This document shows positions 32,951 to 41,175 of a stretch of 64,000 nucleotides of DNA, one piece after another. Origin of the DNA: Thalassotalea euphylliae (GTDB taxonomy: Bacteria; Pseudomonadota; Gammaproteobacteria; Enterobacterales; Alteromonadaceae); the NCBI RefSeq assembly GCF_003390335.1, contig NZ_QUOU01000001.1, positions 1,736,001-1,800,000 on the forward strand. Direction: 5' to 3'. A program made the translations under genes and the position numbers. Numbering within the stretch: position 1 is the first letter of the stretch; the number at the start of each line of letters is the position of its first letter. Below the pieces are notes generated by a model that saw only the letters and a program-made list of their open reading frames with translations, was not told the origin of the DNA and did not search any database.

Positions 32951-33160
32951 ATGATAAATCGTATTTTTTTACTCGCACTAACGTTAGTGTTTTCAGGCTT
33001 AGCCTACGCTCATCCGGGTCATGACCACAATGACCCAATGGCAATGCTAGTGCACTTATTATGGCTTGCACCAATCGCAATCGCGTTAGTAGTGGCCGTT
33101 TATTTAAAGAAACGCGCTAGTACTGAAAACGCAAAGCAAGATAAATCGCAAGGTTCGTAA
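32951..33160 (+). CDS. Small His-rich membrane protein next to sodN
   Basis: A 69-residue protein: signal-like segment (IFLLALTLVFSGLAYA), then HPGHDHNDPMAMLVHLLWLA with five His residues in a short span, one membrane helix (LAPIAIALVVAVYL) and a Lys-rich cytoplasmic tail. If the signal is cleaved the mature N-terminus would be HPGHDHND, a plausible Ni/Cu/Zn ligand set at the periplasmic face. It lies 26 bp upstream of sodN with ACGGAG ahead of its start. A nickel or copper handling role is inferred from composition and place. Confidence 0.65.
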   Translation: MINRIFLLALTLVFSGLAYAHPGHDHNDPMAMLVHLLWLAPIAIALVVAVYLKKRASTENAKQDKSQGS

Positions 33161-33186
33161 AGGTTAGTGAACTAGGAGACCGGATC

Positions 33187-33696
33187 ATGATTTTTGAACT
33201 ATTAACACGTTTAGACAAGAAAAACCCGTTTGATACGGCGTCAGCTCATTGTGACATTCCATGTAAAATTTACGACCCTATGTCGGCGCAACTGGCTGTG
33301 CTAACCATGATTCGCATGGTGGACTTACTGGAAGAGTTAAAAGCCAATACGCAATTGAGCTTTGAGCAACAAGCTACTTTTTATCGCCTCGTTGCCGAAA
33401 AAGAAAACCATGGCAAAATTGTGAAAGAAGAAATTCGCGTTATTTGGGGGGATTACATCAAGCAGCCACAGTTAGAGACACACCCGCAATTACATCAACT
33501 TACCCATGAAATCATGTTGGCAGCATCGTTTGCAAAACAGCATATCGATCGAGCGGCAACATTAAAGCTACTAGACAAAGTGAATCAATTTGCCGATATC
33601 TTTTGGCAAACTAAAGGTGTCGCCACGTATACCGCCCATTGCCCATATCCACCAGCAGAAACGCTGATCTACCCAGATTTAAAAGCGTCTGCTTAG
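33187..33696 (+). CDS. sodN: Nickel-containing superoxide dismutase precursor
   Basis: A 169-residue precursor. A 20-residue leader (ending FDTASA) precedes the nickel hook HCDIPCKIYDP. His21, Cys22 and Cys26 would be the mature His1, Cys2 and Cys6 nickel ligands once the leader is cut. The helical body (VIWGDYIKQPQLETHPQLHQ, FADIFWQTKGV) follows the Streptomyces enzyme closely. The C-terminal tail with HCPYPPAETLIYPDL is typical of marine bacterial forms. It disproportionates superoxide. AGGAG lies 8 nt before the ATG. sodX follows 24 bp downstream. Confidence 0.96.
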   Translation: MIFELLTRLDKKNPFDTASAHCDIPCKIYDPMSAQLAVLTMIRMVDLLEELKANTQLSFEQQATFYRLVAEKENHGKIVKEEIRVIWGDYIKQPQLETHPQLHQLTHEIMLAASFAKQHIDRAATLKLLDKVNQFADIFWQTKGVATYTAHCPYPPAETLIYPDLKASA

Positions 33697-33720
33697 ATAC
33701 TGTTAGCGGATACCTTTATT

Positions 33721-34020
33721 ATGCTTGGATTAAAAATTTGGAAAGTTAAAGGCCACAGTATGGCGCCCGTTATTCCGCAGGGGTGCTTTATTTTGGCCGC
33801 CAAATGGCTTGCCTTTCTGCCAATTAAGCCCGGTCAACGACTGCTGATTGATCACCCTCAATACGGCATTATCGTCAAAACAGTCGCTTTGGTTGACCAC
33901 AATGGACTGATTTGGAGTAAAGGCGAAAACGCGGCCAGTGTACCAGTTGAAGTGCTTGGCCCGGCAAATAAAACACAGGTACTTGGCCGCGTTATCCGAA
34001 TTTTTAAACCCAAGCGTTAA
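33721..34020 (+). CDS. sodX: Nickel-type superoxide dismutase maturation protease SodX
   Basis: A 99-residue S26-type (signal-peptidase-like) protease. The catalytic Ser13 is in VKGHSMAPVIPQG and the probable general-base Lys53 in YGIIVKTVALVD. GRVIRIFKPK closes the fold. Its known partner is SodN, whose leader it removes to expose the His-Cys nickel hook. There is no membrane segment, so cleavage would be cytosolic. Encoded directly after sodN. Confidence 0.93.
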   Translation: MLGLKIWKVKGHSMAPVIPQGCFILAAKWLAFLPIKPGQRLLIDHPQYGIIVKTVALVDHNGLIWSKGENAASVPVEVLGPANKTQVLGRVIRIFKPKR

Positions 34021-34141
34021 CGTGCTTATATGATCATTATTAGCTGCGCTAAGCGCTCATTAATACTCATTAATCGCCTATTTATTTAATCTTTTGCCAA
34101 TAAAAACCTTGGCATTTAGCCACTAACATACAAACCACTTT

Positions 34142-35371
34142 ATGCCGTTATCTCTACTTCAAAAGCTCGATTTTTTCTCATTTCGCACATTAGTGCCTCA
34201 CTATCGTCGTTTACTCATTCCCGTGCTTTTGGTTGTCCTGCTGATTAACGCTGAGACGCGCTCGCTCACAGTTTCTGTGCTAGCTGACGCGTTCTGGCAA
34301 GTAGCGGTGTTCGTTGCCGCAACACTAGCGGTTTATCACTTATTTGCGGATAAAATTTATCAACTGACCCTTTCTAAAAACAAAGAGGCCAATAGCAAAG
34401 AGCAGCAAGCGACACGTCAGGTCGTTATTGCCAGTTTGTTGGGTGTTTTACCCGGCTGTGGTGGTGCCATTGTGGTGATCACGCAATACGTGAGTGGTCG
34501 CATGGGGTTTGGGGCGGTCGCTGCGGTGTTAACCTCAACCATGGGGGACGCGGCTTTTTTGCTGCTGGCCGCCGAGCCACTAACAGGGCTGGCAGTCGCT
34601 TTAGTTTCTCTTGTCGTAGGTGTCTTATCTGGCCTTGCGGTCAATAAAATTCACGGTGCCGACTTTTTGCGAAGTACGGTTTCTCAGAAAAACGTCGAAC
34701 AACATTGCCTTGCCTGCAAACCAATATCCAAATCCGTAAAACAGCAGCAAACTGTTCCGCGCCGTTTGCGTTATCAAGGGCTAGCGTGGCAAGGGTTAAT
34801 CATCCCAGGTGCTGTTGTTGGTTTATTAATGTCGGCACAAGTTGATATTGCTGCGCTAATGGGAATTAGTGACGCAATAGTAGCTGGCGCAGGGGCTTTA
34901 TTGGCATTGAGTTTTATTGTTTTGTGGGCAATTACTCAGGAAGTCACAAACTTCGAATCCATCGTCGCAGAAGATAAAAAGCTCAAACACAGTAAAGCCT
35001 TTCAAAAAGTCGCACTGGATACCAATTTTGTCACCAGTTGGGTGGTAATGGCGTTTTTAAGTTTTGAGTTAGTGATGCATTATGGTCAGTTTGATTTAAC
35101 TCATGTCTTCACGGTTTTTGGTGCTGCCGCGCCGCTAATGGGCGTACTTGTTGGTATGATACCGGGATGTGGCCCGCAAATTATTACCACATCACTATAC
35201 TTATCGGGTGCAATACCGCTCTCTGCCCAGCTAGGCAACGCCATTAGCAATGATGGTGATGCACTTTTTCCAGCAATCGCTTTATCGCCAAAGGTTGCCA
35301 TTATCGCGACTTTGTACTCGGCTATTCCCGCGCTTGTTGTTGCCTATGGTTACTATGTGCTATTTGAATAA
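34142..35371 (+). CDS. Putative manganese-type transporter, 10 TM (ArsP_2-like family)
   Basis: A 409-residue polytopic membrane protein with about ten helices. It contains two related halves: VLPGCGGAIVVITQYVSGRM with TMGDAAFLLLAAEP in the first, and MIPGCGPQIITTSLYLSGAI with SNDGDALFPAIALSP in the second. This PGCG-plus-GDA pairing is the mark of the family annotated as putative manganese transporter. A middle loop holds CLACKPISKS, a possible metal site. It lies 121 bp after sodX on the same strand, so it may belong to the same regulon. The substrate (Mn, Ni or another ion) is not proven. Confidence 0.78.
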   Translation: MPLSLLQKLDFFSFRTLVPHYRRLLIPVLLVVLLINAETRSLTVSVLADAFWQVAVFVAATLAVYHLFADKIYQLTLSKNKEANSKEQQATRQVVIASLLGVLPGCGGAIVVITQYVSGRMGFGAVAAVLTSTMGDAAFLLLAAEPLTGLAVALVSLVVGVLSGLAVNKIHGADFLRSTVSQKNVEQHCLACKPISKSVKQQQTVPRRLRYQGLAWQGLIIPGAVVGLLMSAQVDIAALMGISDAIVAGAGALLALSFIVLWAITQEVTNFESIVAEDKKLKHSKAFQKVALDTNFVTSWVVMAFLSFELVMHYGQFDLTHVFTVFGAAAPLMGVLVGMIPGCGPQIITTSLYLSGAIPLSAQLGNAISNDGDALFPAIALSPKVAIIATLYSAIPALVVAYGYYVLFE

Positions 35372-35419
35372 TTTGATATCACTTAATCGCTATCCCCAAT
35401 TGCGCTAGCAAGTAAATAG

Positions 35420-35457
35420 ACTAGACTTTAGTCAATGCGTATTGACTAAAGTCTAGT
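35420..35457. other. Perfect 38-bp hairpin palindrome
   Basis: CTAGACTTTAGTCAAT, loop GCGT, then the exact reverse complement, extended by one further A-T pair. There is no T tract after it, so it is not a standard terminator. It sits between the transporter gene and the hydrolase/lipase operon, 71 bp before the next start. Confidence 0.6.
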
Positions 35458-35528
35458 TACACATCAACCCACAATCACTTCGCTAAAAGTTTGCTGTCTT
35501 TGGTGCCGACTCATACAAGGACAGTAAG

Positions 35529-36620
35529 ATGGAAAAACCACTTGTTCTCCTCATTCATGGCATGGGTACACATCAGCCCGGCGCTATCACAGATGAATTT
35601 CAAAAAGGCTTGGCGGAATCAGCAAAATTTCTCGGCATTGAAGACTTCAACGCCAGTGATGAATTTGAATTCGACGAATTTAACTACTCTGAATTTTTAG
35701 ATGATTGGCGCAACCAACACGCTAACCATGCGCAAGCGATCACTGATGCGATGCTCGCTGGTCCTAGTTTTCTTAATCGAATACTGTCATTTCAGGCGAA
35801 ATTAGCGAACGATGAATTTTTGTATACTCATTGGCTCGATGTATTTGTTTACTGCGTGCTTGATACGGTTCGGGTTGAGGTTACCGCGCAGTTGATGGCA
35901 AAGCTGATGACCATACTCAAAGCGGCTAAAGATGATAACGATAACCCAAGAGAGGTGATCTTTGTTGCCCATAGCTTAGGTACGGCCTTGCTACATGACA
36001 CCCTTGATTTACTTTATGTTGGCTCTGGTGGTGAGCCAGATACCACCCATACGATTCGTTATGTGAATTACCCCATTGACGGCCTTTGGATGGTCGCTAA
36101 TGTCTCAAGGCTAACGCATATCTTAACGCGACTTCGCGACCCTGAGCACTCGATTGTGCGAGACAACAGCGTCAGCCACGACGGTATTTGTACTGGCTTT
36201 TATCCTGTCTTTAATGAGTTTGACCCCTTCACGTTAATAAAACGCTACAAAGTCGAGCCTGTTTTTGGCGAGTTGATTCGCACTAAAGACTTTCGTCGCC
36301 TGTCTGATGGCTGGGTCAATCCACATGATTTTGGCGAATATATGAGTGATCCAAGTGTTGGCGGCGTGTTCTTGGATACTCACTCATCGCATGATATTTC
36401 CTTACAGCAACTGCGCGATGCAATGGCTAGTTATCGACATACGACTTTATCGGGAAATGCCTCTTCAAAATACAAGGCGATTAAAAAAGCAATAGCAGAC
36501 ATTGAACACGCAATTGACCAAGGCGCTTCAAAGACACAAAAAGTAATATTGCTGATGGAATTGTATGAACACTTTAAAGAGGCATACGACTTACTGAAAT
36601 CAGGCTTCGCAAAACGTTAG
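35529..36620 (+). CDS. Alpha/beta hydrolase (lipase-like), cytosolic
   Basis: A 363-residue protein without signal peptide. Oxyanion segment LVLLIHGMGTHQPGA near residue 10, nucleophile elbow IFVAHSLGTALLHDTLDLL near residue 150. A probable His is in LDTHSSHDISLQQL. The region between is acidic (NASDEFEFDEFNYSEFLDDW). HGMGTH with AHSLG suggests an esterase/lipase-like enzyme. First gene of a three-gene run with 9-32 bp gaps; AAGGACAG precedes its ATG. Confidence 0.75.
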   Translation: MEKPLVLLIHGMGTHQPGAITDEFQKGLAESAKFLGIEDFNASDEFEFDEFNYSEFLDDWRNQHANHAQAITDAMLAGPSFLNRILSFQAKLANDEFLYTHWLDVFVYCVLDTVRVEVTAQLMAKLMTILKAAKDDNDNPREVIFVAHSLGTALLHDTLDLLYVGSGGEPDTTHTIRYVNYPIDGLWMVANVSRLTHILTRLRDPEHSIVRDNSVSHDGICTGFYPVFNEFDPFTLIKRYKVEPVFGELIRTKDFRRLSDGWVNPHDFGEYMSDPSVGGVFLDTHSSHDISLQQLRDAMASYRHTTLSGNASSKYKAIKKAIADIEHAIDQGASKTQKVILLMELYEHFKEAYDLLKSGFAKR

Positions 36621-36629
36621 GAGGAACGC

Positions 36630-37697
36630 ATGAACATTCGTATTCACTATTGCCGTTTAGCTATTCTCCTGTTAGCGCAGTGTATCGTGGCAGGGCAAGT
36701 AGGCGCGCAAGACTGCGCTTTGACCAGTAAGCCGACCGATTATCCGGCATTACAAGTATTTCAGGCAGAGAGCTTGAGAGTGGCGCAGCAAACCTGTCAA
36801 TCAATTGCACAAGATCCTGTCCGTGCATTTTCAGATAAAACCTTTCTGATGGGAGGTGATGCAGATAAGCCCATCAAAGAGTTATTAGCGCAATTCGCTC
36901 AGCACTTCCCTGTGGATTTATTTCGAGATGCTGATAAAGCCCTTGCTAGCTGGCGACAATACTCAGTGCCAGAGCAAATCCAAGAGGACTCATTAAACTT
37001 ATCAATGGCTTATACGAGTGGAAAAATTCTTGGTTTCCGAACTAATAAAGGGCAACAGATAAACCAAATAAGAACCAGAGATTTGGCTCCCGCAATGACA
37101 AACCATTGCCAAACGATGGGGTTTTCTGATTGCCGAGTTATGTTTACAGAATTTAACCGCCTTGGTGGCGTACAAAATTCCTATATTAAAGAGTGGAGAT
37201 CAAACCGGACGTTGGAAAATATCTATCAAACGGCCGATCGCTGGCAGCAATTCTCTGCTGAATCTCGTTACCAAACGCCTATTGATATTTGGTTTACGTC
37301 AATTATTTATCGAGATCAGCTCAAAAATTTGGAAAAGCTCCCTGAACCACCCGATTATCAGCTCTTCTTCGCTCGCCCTAGCATAGTTATCGACCATTTT
37401 GATAAAGCCCGTAAAGGCGATAAAACCGAATACAGCTTATCGGTAGAGTGGCTTGGCTTTAATCGCTGGCAAAGCACTATCCCTTGGGGGGCGTCAATCA
37501 CCAGTGTTTATAGTGACCGCAAAGATGGTCAATCGGTTGGCCATGGTTTGATGCTACACATTTACAATAATTTTAGCATTGGTGTTGTCGACCGCGGTAA
37601 CGGTGATAAAAGCGTATTTGTGAGCCTAGAGTTGATGGATTGGTTTGGGCAGGCACAACAAAAATACCAAGCGTATAAAAAGCGTTACTTTAATTAG
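36630..37697 (+). CDS. Exported protein of unknown function in a lipase operon
   Basis: A 355-residue protein with a signal peptide (LAILLLAQCIVAGQVGA) and mature start near QDCALTSKP. The mature part has several Cys residues (DCAL, QTCQSI, NHCQTMGFSDCRVM) compatible with disulfides, and beta-rich C-terminal text (YSLSVEWLGFNRWQSTIPWG). A very strong AGGAGG lies 5 nt before the ATG. It sits between two alpha/beta-hydrolase genes. I recognise no family; periplasmic or secreted. Confidence 0.7.
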   Translation: MNIRIHYCRLAILLLAQCIVAGQVGAQDCALTSKPTDYPALQVFQAESLRVAQQTCQSIAQDPVRAFSDKTFLMGGDADKPIKELLAQFAQHFPVDLFRDADKALASWRQYSVPEQIQEDSLNLSMAYTSGKILGFRTNKGQQINQIRTRDLAPAMTNHCQTMGFSDCRVMFTEFNRLGGVQNSYIKEWRSNRTLENIYQTADRWQQFSAESRYQTPIDIWFTSIIYRDQLKNLEKLPEPPDYQLFFARPSIVIDHFDKARKGDKTEYSLSVEWLGFNRWQSTIPWGASITSVYSDRKDGQSVGHGLMLHIYNNFSIGVVDRGNGDKSVFVSLELMDWFGQAQQKYQAYKKRYFN

Positions 37698-37729
37698 AGC
37701 AGCTTCTTTCAAATACAAAGGAGAGCGTG

Positions 37730-38836
37730 ATGGCCGATATTTTATTAACTGATTCAGATAAAGACGAAATCAATCAAGTATTAGCGACTCAGTTACCGGA
37801 ATATCGCAAAGCCTTTAGTTATCGAACCGCATTACTGATGGCGGTTATGTCAGAAGTAGCCTACGTAGTGTGGGAAAAACGCTTTCCAAATTTAGATGAC
37901 GAAACTACAAACAAGGTTAGAGAAAACATTATCGATAAGTTGGAGAATGCCCGCAATAAACAACTATTAACGGATTACTTGGATGAACTACTGCAAGAAA
38001 AAAGCGCACAAAAATCTGAACTGATTAGCTGTTTAGCCGAATTTGACCTTAAAGTAGACGAGCAAGTGAGTTGGTTAAATGAACCCCAAGAAGACACACA
38101 AGGGTTTATTGCATTTAATGACGAGTTTGCCATTCTTGCCTTTCGGGGCACTGAAAAAGACAGCTTTAGCGATATCCGTACCGACGCCAGCGCTGCGCTA
38201 TGCCAAAGTCCAGCAGGTGGATTAGTCCACGAGGGCTTTCAAAATGCGTTTACTAAAGTGTGGCACCAGCAGCTTAAACAAGCGTTAGAGCACCCGCTCT
38301 TAGCTGGTAAGCCGCTTTATGTGACTGGCCACAGTTTAGGCGGTGCTCTAGCCACAGTGGCGGCTCGGCAAATTCCGGCGACGACAAAAATTGCGGCGTG
38401 TTATACCTTTGGCTCGCCAAGGGTTGGCAATGATGATTGGATCAATCGCATCAAGTCGCCCATTTATCGTATTGTGAATGCGGCTGATGCGGTGCCAATG
38501 TTACCACCGGGGGCGGTTGCTATGTCTGCATTAGACTTTGTTACGCGATTAATACCGGGTGTAGGAGAGGCTGTTGCTAAGTGGCTGTCGCAATTTGGCG
38601 GTTATGTACATGCCGGTAACATGCGCTATCTAACCAACTGCGTGCCGGGTAATTATCAAAACGTTAAGCTGCTTTATAGCGTCAGTGTGCTTTTTCGCCT
38701 CAAAGCATCTGCCGTTGGTGTTTTATCACTGCTTGGCTTGGCTAAAAAATTGATCAGTGATCATTCAATTCGCATCTACCGACAAAAACTTCAAATTATT
38801 GCACTAAAGCGCCTCCCTAAGCCGACAGATAGTTAG
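37730..38836 (+). CDS. Class 3 lipase (Lipase_3 family)
   Basis: A 368-residue alpha/beta hydrolase. The segment ILAFRGTEKDSFSDIRTDAS forms the oxyanion side, YVTGHSLGGALATVAAR holds the nucleophile Ser, IYRIVNAADAVPMLPP the Asp and FGGYVHAGNMRYL the His, so the triad of the fungal-type class 3 lipases is complete. There is no signal peptide, although a hydrophobic stretch near the C-terminus (VGVLSLLGLAKKL) may touch membranes. Start ATG 37730 has AAAGGAG ahead; an in-frame GTG lies just before it. Third gene of the run. Confidence 0.88.
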   Translation: MADILLTDSDKDEINQVLATQLPEYRKAFSYRTALLMAVMSEVAYVVWEKRFPNLDDETTNKVRENIIDKLENARNKQLLTDYLDELLQEKSAQKSELISCLAEFDLKVDEQVSWLNEPQEDTQGFIAFNDEFAILAFRGTEKDSFSDIRTDASAALCQSPAGGLVHEGFQNAFTKVWHQQLKQALEHPLLAGKPLYVTGHSLGGALATVAARQIPATTKIAACYTFGSPRVGNDDWINRIKSPIYRIVNAADAVPMLPPGAVAMSALDFVTRLIPGVGEAVAKWLSQFGGYVHAGNMRYLTNCVPGNYQNVKLLYSVSVLFRLKASAVGVLSLLGLAKKLISDHSIRIYRQKLQIIALKRLPKPTDS

Positions 38837-38937
38837 TTAGTAACAGCGTTGCCCACAGCGATATCGACGATATGGCTGGATGTATAAAAAATACCGATTT
38901 TTACGTTGCTTTTTTGATCTAAGCGACGAAATCCTAC

Positions 38938-38966
38938 TTGTTTGCATACATGCGAAAATGTATAGT
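38938..38966 (+). promoter_or_regulatory. Candidate sigma-70 promoter of adk
   Basis: TTGTTT, a 17-bp spacer, then TATAGT. The spacer and -10 contain the inverted repeat ATACAT/ATGTAT, possibly an operator. The 242 bp between this and adk is a long untranslated leader in which I see no other feature. Confidence 0.45.
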
Positions 38967-39208
38967 GTCCCGCGTATTTATGTTAAATATTGTAAGCGAA
39001 GAATTATTAACAATAAATTTACTTACGGTTATGTAAACTAAGTACACAAAGGTACAAACATTCTGAATGTACAAAAATAACGAAGAAAGATTAAAACTTA
39101 GATAGTTATTTGCTTGGCGAGTTAGCGCGATAGAGGGCTAGACAATCCATAGCGACTATTGCTCAGCTAAACAAGCAAATAAGTATTTAACACAAAAGGC
39201 AGATTTTT

Positions 39209-39853
39209 ATGCGCATTATTTTGTTAGGTGCTCCGGGTGCAGGTAAAGGTACTCAAGCACAGTTTCTAATGTCAAAATACGGCATTCCTCAAATTTCTAC
39301 TGGCGACATGCTACGCGCTGCAATTAAAGCGGGCACAGAGCTGGGTAAGAAAGCAAAAGAAGTCATGGATGCTGGTCAGTTAGTTTCAGATGAACTAATT
39401 ATTGGCTTAGTAAAAGAGCGTATTGCCCAAGACGATTGTAAAGCAGGTTTCTTATTAGATGGTTTCCCGCGCACGATCCCGCAAGCTGATGCCATGAAAG
39501 AAAACGGTGTTGATGTCGACAGTGTTATCGAGTTTGACGTTGCTGATGAAGTTATCGTTGAACGTATGGCTGGCCGTCGCGTACACCCGGGTTCGGGTCG
39601 TGTTTACCACGTGGTGTACAATCCACCTAAAGCAGAAGGTAAAGATGACGAAACTGGTGAAGATTTAGTGGTTCGTCCTGATGATGAAGAAGCAACAGTG
39701 CGTAAGCGTTTAGCGATTTACCACGAACAAACTAAGCCACTGGTTGATTACTACCAAGCGGAAGCAAAAGCGGCTGCTTGTAAGTACCTAACTATCGACG
39801 GTACAAAGCCGGTTGAAGAAGTTAGCAACACCATTGCTGAACAACTTGGCTAA
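39209..39853 (+). CDS. adk: Adenylate kinase
   Basis: A 214-residue protein, the E. coli length. P-loop LLGAPGAGKGTQAQF, AMP-binding STGDMLRAAI, the LID region beginning GRRVHPGSGRVYHVVYNPPK, and RPDDEEATVRKRLAIYHEQT. The LID lacks a zinc Cys4 site, as expected for a Gram-negative. It balances ATP + AMP with 2 ADP. Preceded by AAAAGGCAG and followed by its own terminator. Confidence 0.98.
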   Translation: MRIILLGAPGAGKGTQAQFLMSKYGIPQISTGDMLRAAIKAGTELGKKAKEVMDAGQLVSDELIIGLVKERIAQDDCKAGFLLDGFPRTIPQADAMKENGVDVDSVIEFDVADEVIVERMAGRRVHPGSGRVYHVVYNPPKAEGKDDETGEDLVVRPDDEEATVRKRLAIYHEQTKPLVDYYQAEAKAAACKYLTIDGTKPVEEVSNTIAEQLG

Positions 39854-39883
39854 TAGCTAGCCAATAGCGAATTACATTGATTG

Positions 39884-39912
39884 AAAACGGCTCCTAGTGA
39901 GTCGTTTTTTTA
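39884..39912 (+). terminator. Rho-independent terminator of adk
   Basis: AAAACGGCTC, loop CTAGT, GAGTCGTTTT (one G-T pair) and further Ts. Confidence 0.85.
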
Positions 39913-40055
39913 TGTCTGAATGTTTAAGCCAAGGACAGAAGAGAGCAACGTACAGAGTTGAGTGTAGTGCAGTGCTGAGGGGAGAAAGGCGAGTCGCCCA
40001 TTTAATGCGACATCGGCAATAAATGAGCAACAGAAATTCAGTTGGGTAGTTGGTG

Positions 40056-40352
40056 TTAGCCTCTAGGTAACTGAATCTTTTTGTCTTCCGACTGGCGGTA
40101 AATAATTAGTGTTTTACCGATAACTTGTACTTTTTCTGCGGCCGTTTCACGGCAAATAGCGTCAACAATCAAACCTTTAGTTTCGCGGTTATCTGTTGGA
40201 ATTTTTACCTTGATAAGTTCGTGATGGTTAAGCGCGAAATCAATTTCTGCGATGACGGCTTCAGTTAAACCATTGCTGCCGAGTAATACCACAGGTTTTA
40301 GGTCGTGCGCTAGGGCTTTTAAATGTTGGATTTGTTTTTTATTTAGGCTCAT
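40056..40352 (-). CDS. yhbY: Ribosome assembly RNA-binding protein YhbY
   Basis: A 98-residue CRM-domain protein. MSLNKKQIQHLKALAHDLKP, VVLLGSNGLTEAVIAEID, HELIKVKIPTDNRETKG and GKTLIIYRQS are the YhbY landmarks. It binds precursors of the large ribosomal subunit. ATG 40352 gives the usual length of about 97. It is divergent from rlmE, as in E. coli. Confidence 0.95.
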   Translation of the reverse strand: MSLNKKQIQHLKALAHDLKPVVLLGSNGLTEAVIAEIDFALNHHELIKVKIPTDNRETKGLIVDAICRETAAEKVQVIGKTLIIYRQSEDKKIQLPRG

Positions 40353-40489
40353 TAACAATTTTCGTTACAGTTTGCTTGAATTCCCATATTTTACCCTTAT
40401 CTAGTCTGTATTACTATGTCCGCACTTTGGTTTTTGTGTACGGGTTTGTGTCCTTGTACCTCAACTTGAGTGGCAAAAAAGGTTATTTA

Positions 40490-41119
40490 GTGAGTAAGAA
40501 AAAACACAGTGCAAGCAGCAAGCGCTGGCTTGACGAACACTTTGATGACGAATACGTAAAAAAGGCGCAAAAACTTGGCCTTCGTTCAAGAGCGGTATTC
40601 AAAATTGAAGAAATTAACAATAAAGACAAGTTGATCAAACCCGGTATGAAGGTCGTAGATCTTGGAGCAGCACCGGGCGGTTGGTCTGAATACGCCGTCA
40701 AGCAAGTCGGTGATAACGGGCAAGTGGTCGCTTGTGACATTCTACCTATGGATCCCATCGCCGGTGTCGATTTTCTACAGGGTGATTTTCGCGAAGAAGC
40801 CGTGCTTGACGCACTGTTAGAGCGTATTGATGGTAAAGACATCGACGTTGTGATGTCAGACATGGCAGCCAACTTCACTGGCAATGACGCCGCAGATTCA
40901 GCGCGCAGTATGTACTTAGTTGAGCTGGCATTAGATATGTGTCATCAAGTTTTGAAGAAAAATGGCGCTTTCGTGGTCAAAGTATTTCAAGGAGAAGGCT
41001 TTGATCAGTTTATGAAAGAGGTTAAAGCCGTTTTCAACGTGGTTAAAACTCGTAAGCCAGATTCTTCACGCGCACGTTCAAGGGAAGTATATCTAGTAGC
41101 TACTGGTTTTAAATTGTAG
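40490..41119 (+). CDS. rlmE: 23S rRNA U2552 2'-O-ribose methyltransferase RlmE (FtsJ/RrmJ)
   Basis: A 209-residue protein when started at GTG 40490 (MSKKKHSASSKRWLDEHFDD), identical in length to E. coli RrmJ. KVVDLGAAPGGWSEYAVKQV is the S-adenosylmethionine motif; the catalytic K-D-K-E residues lie around LGLRSRAVFKIEE, VMSDMAAN, FVVKVFQGEG and SREVYLVATGF. It methylates U2552 late in 50S assembly and is heat-induced in E. coli. ftsH follows 56 bp downstream. Confidence 0.96.
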   Translation: MSKKKHSASSKRWLDEHFDDEYVKKAQKLGLRSRAVFKIEEINNKDKLIKPGMKVVDLGAAPGGWSEYAVKQVGDNGQVVACDILPMDPIAGVDFLQGDFREEAVLDALLERIDGKDIDVVMSDMAANFTGNDAADSARSMYLVELALDMCHQVLKKNGAFVVKVFQGEGFDQFMKEVKAVFNVVKTRKPDSSRARSREVYLVATGFKL

Positions 41120-41175
41120 TAAATTAAAGAACAGTTTGGTCGCACCATTTTTAGAAACAGCAAGAGGTTGTTAAG

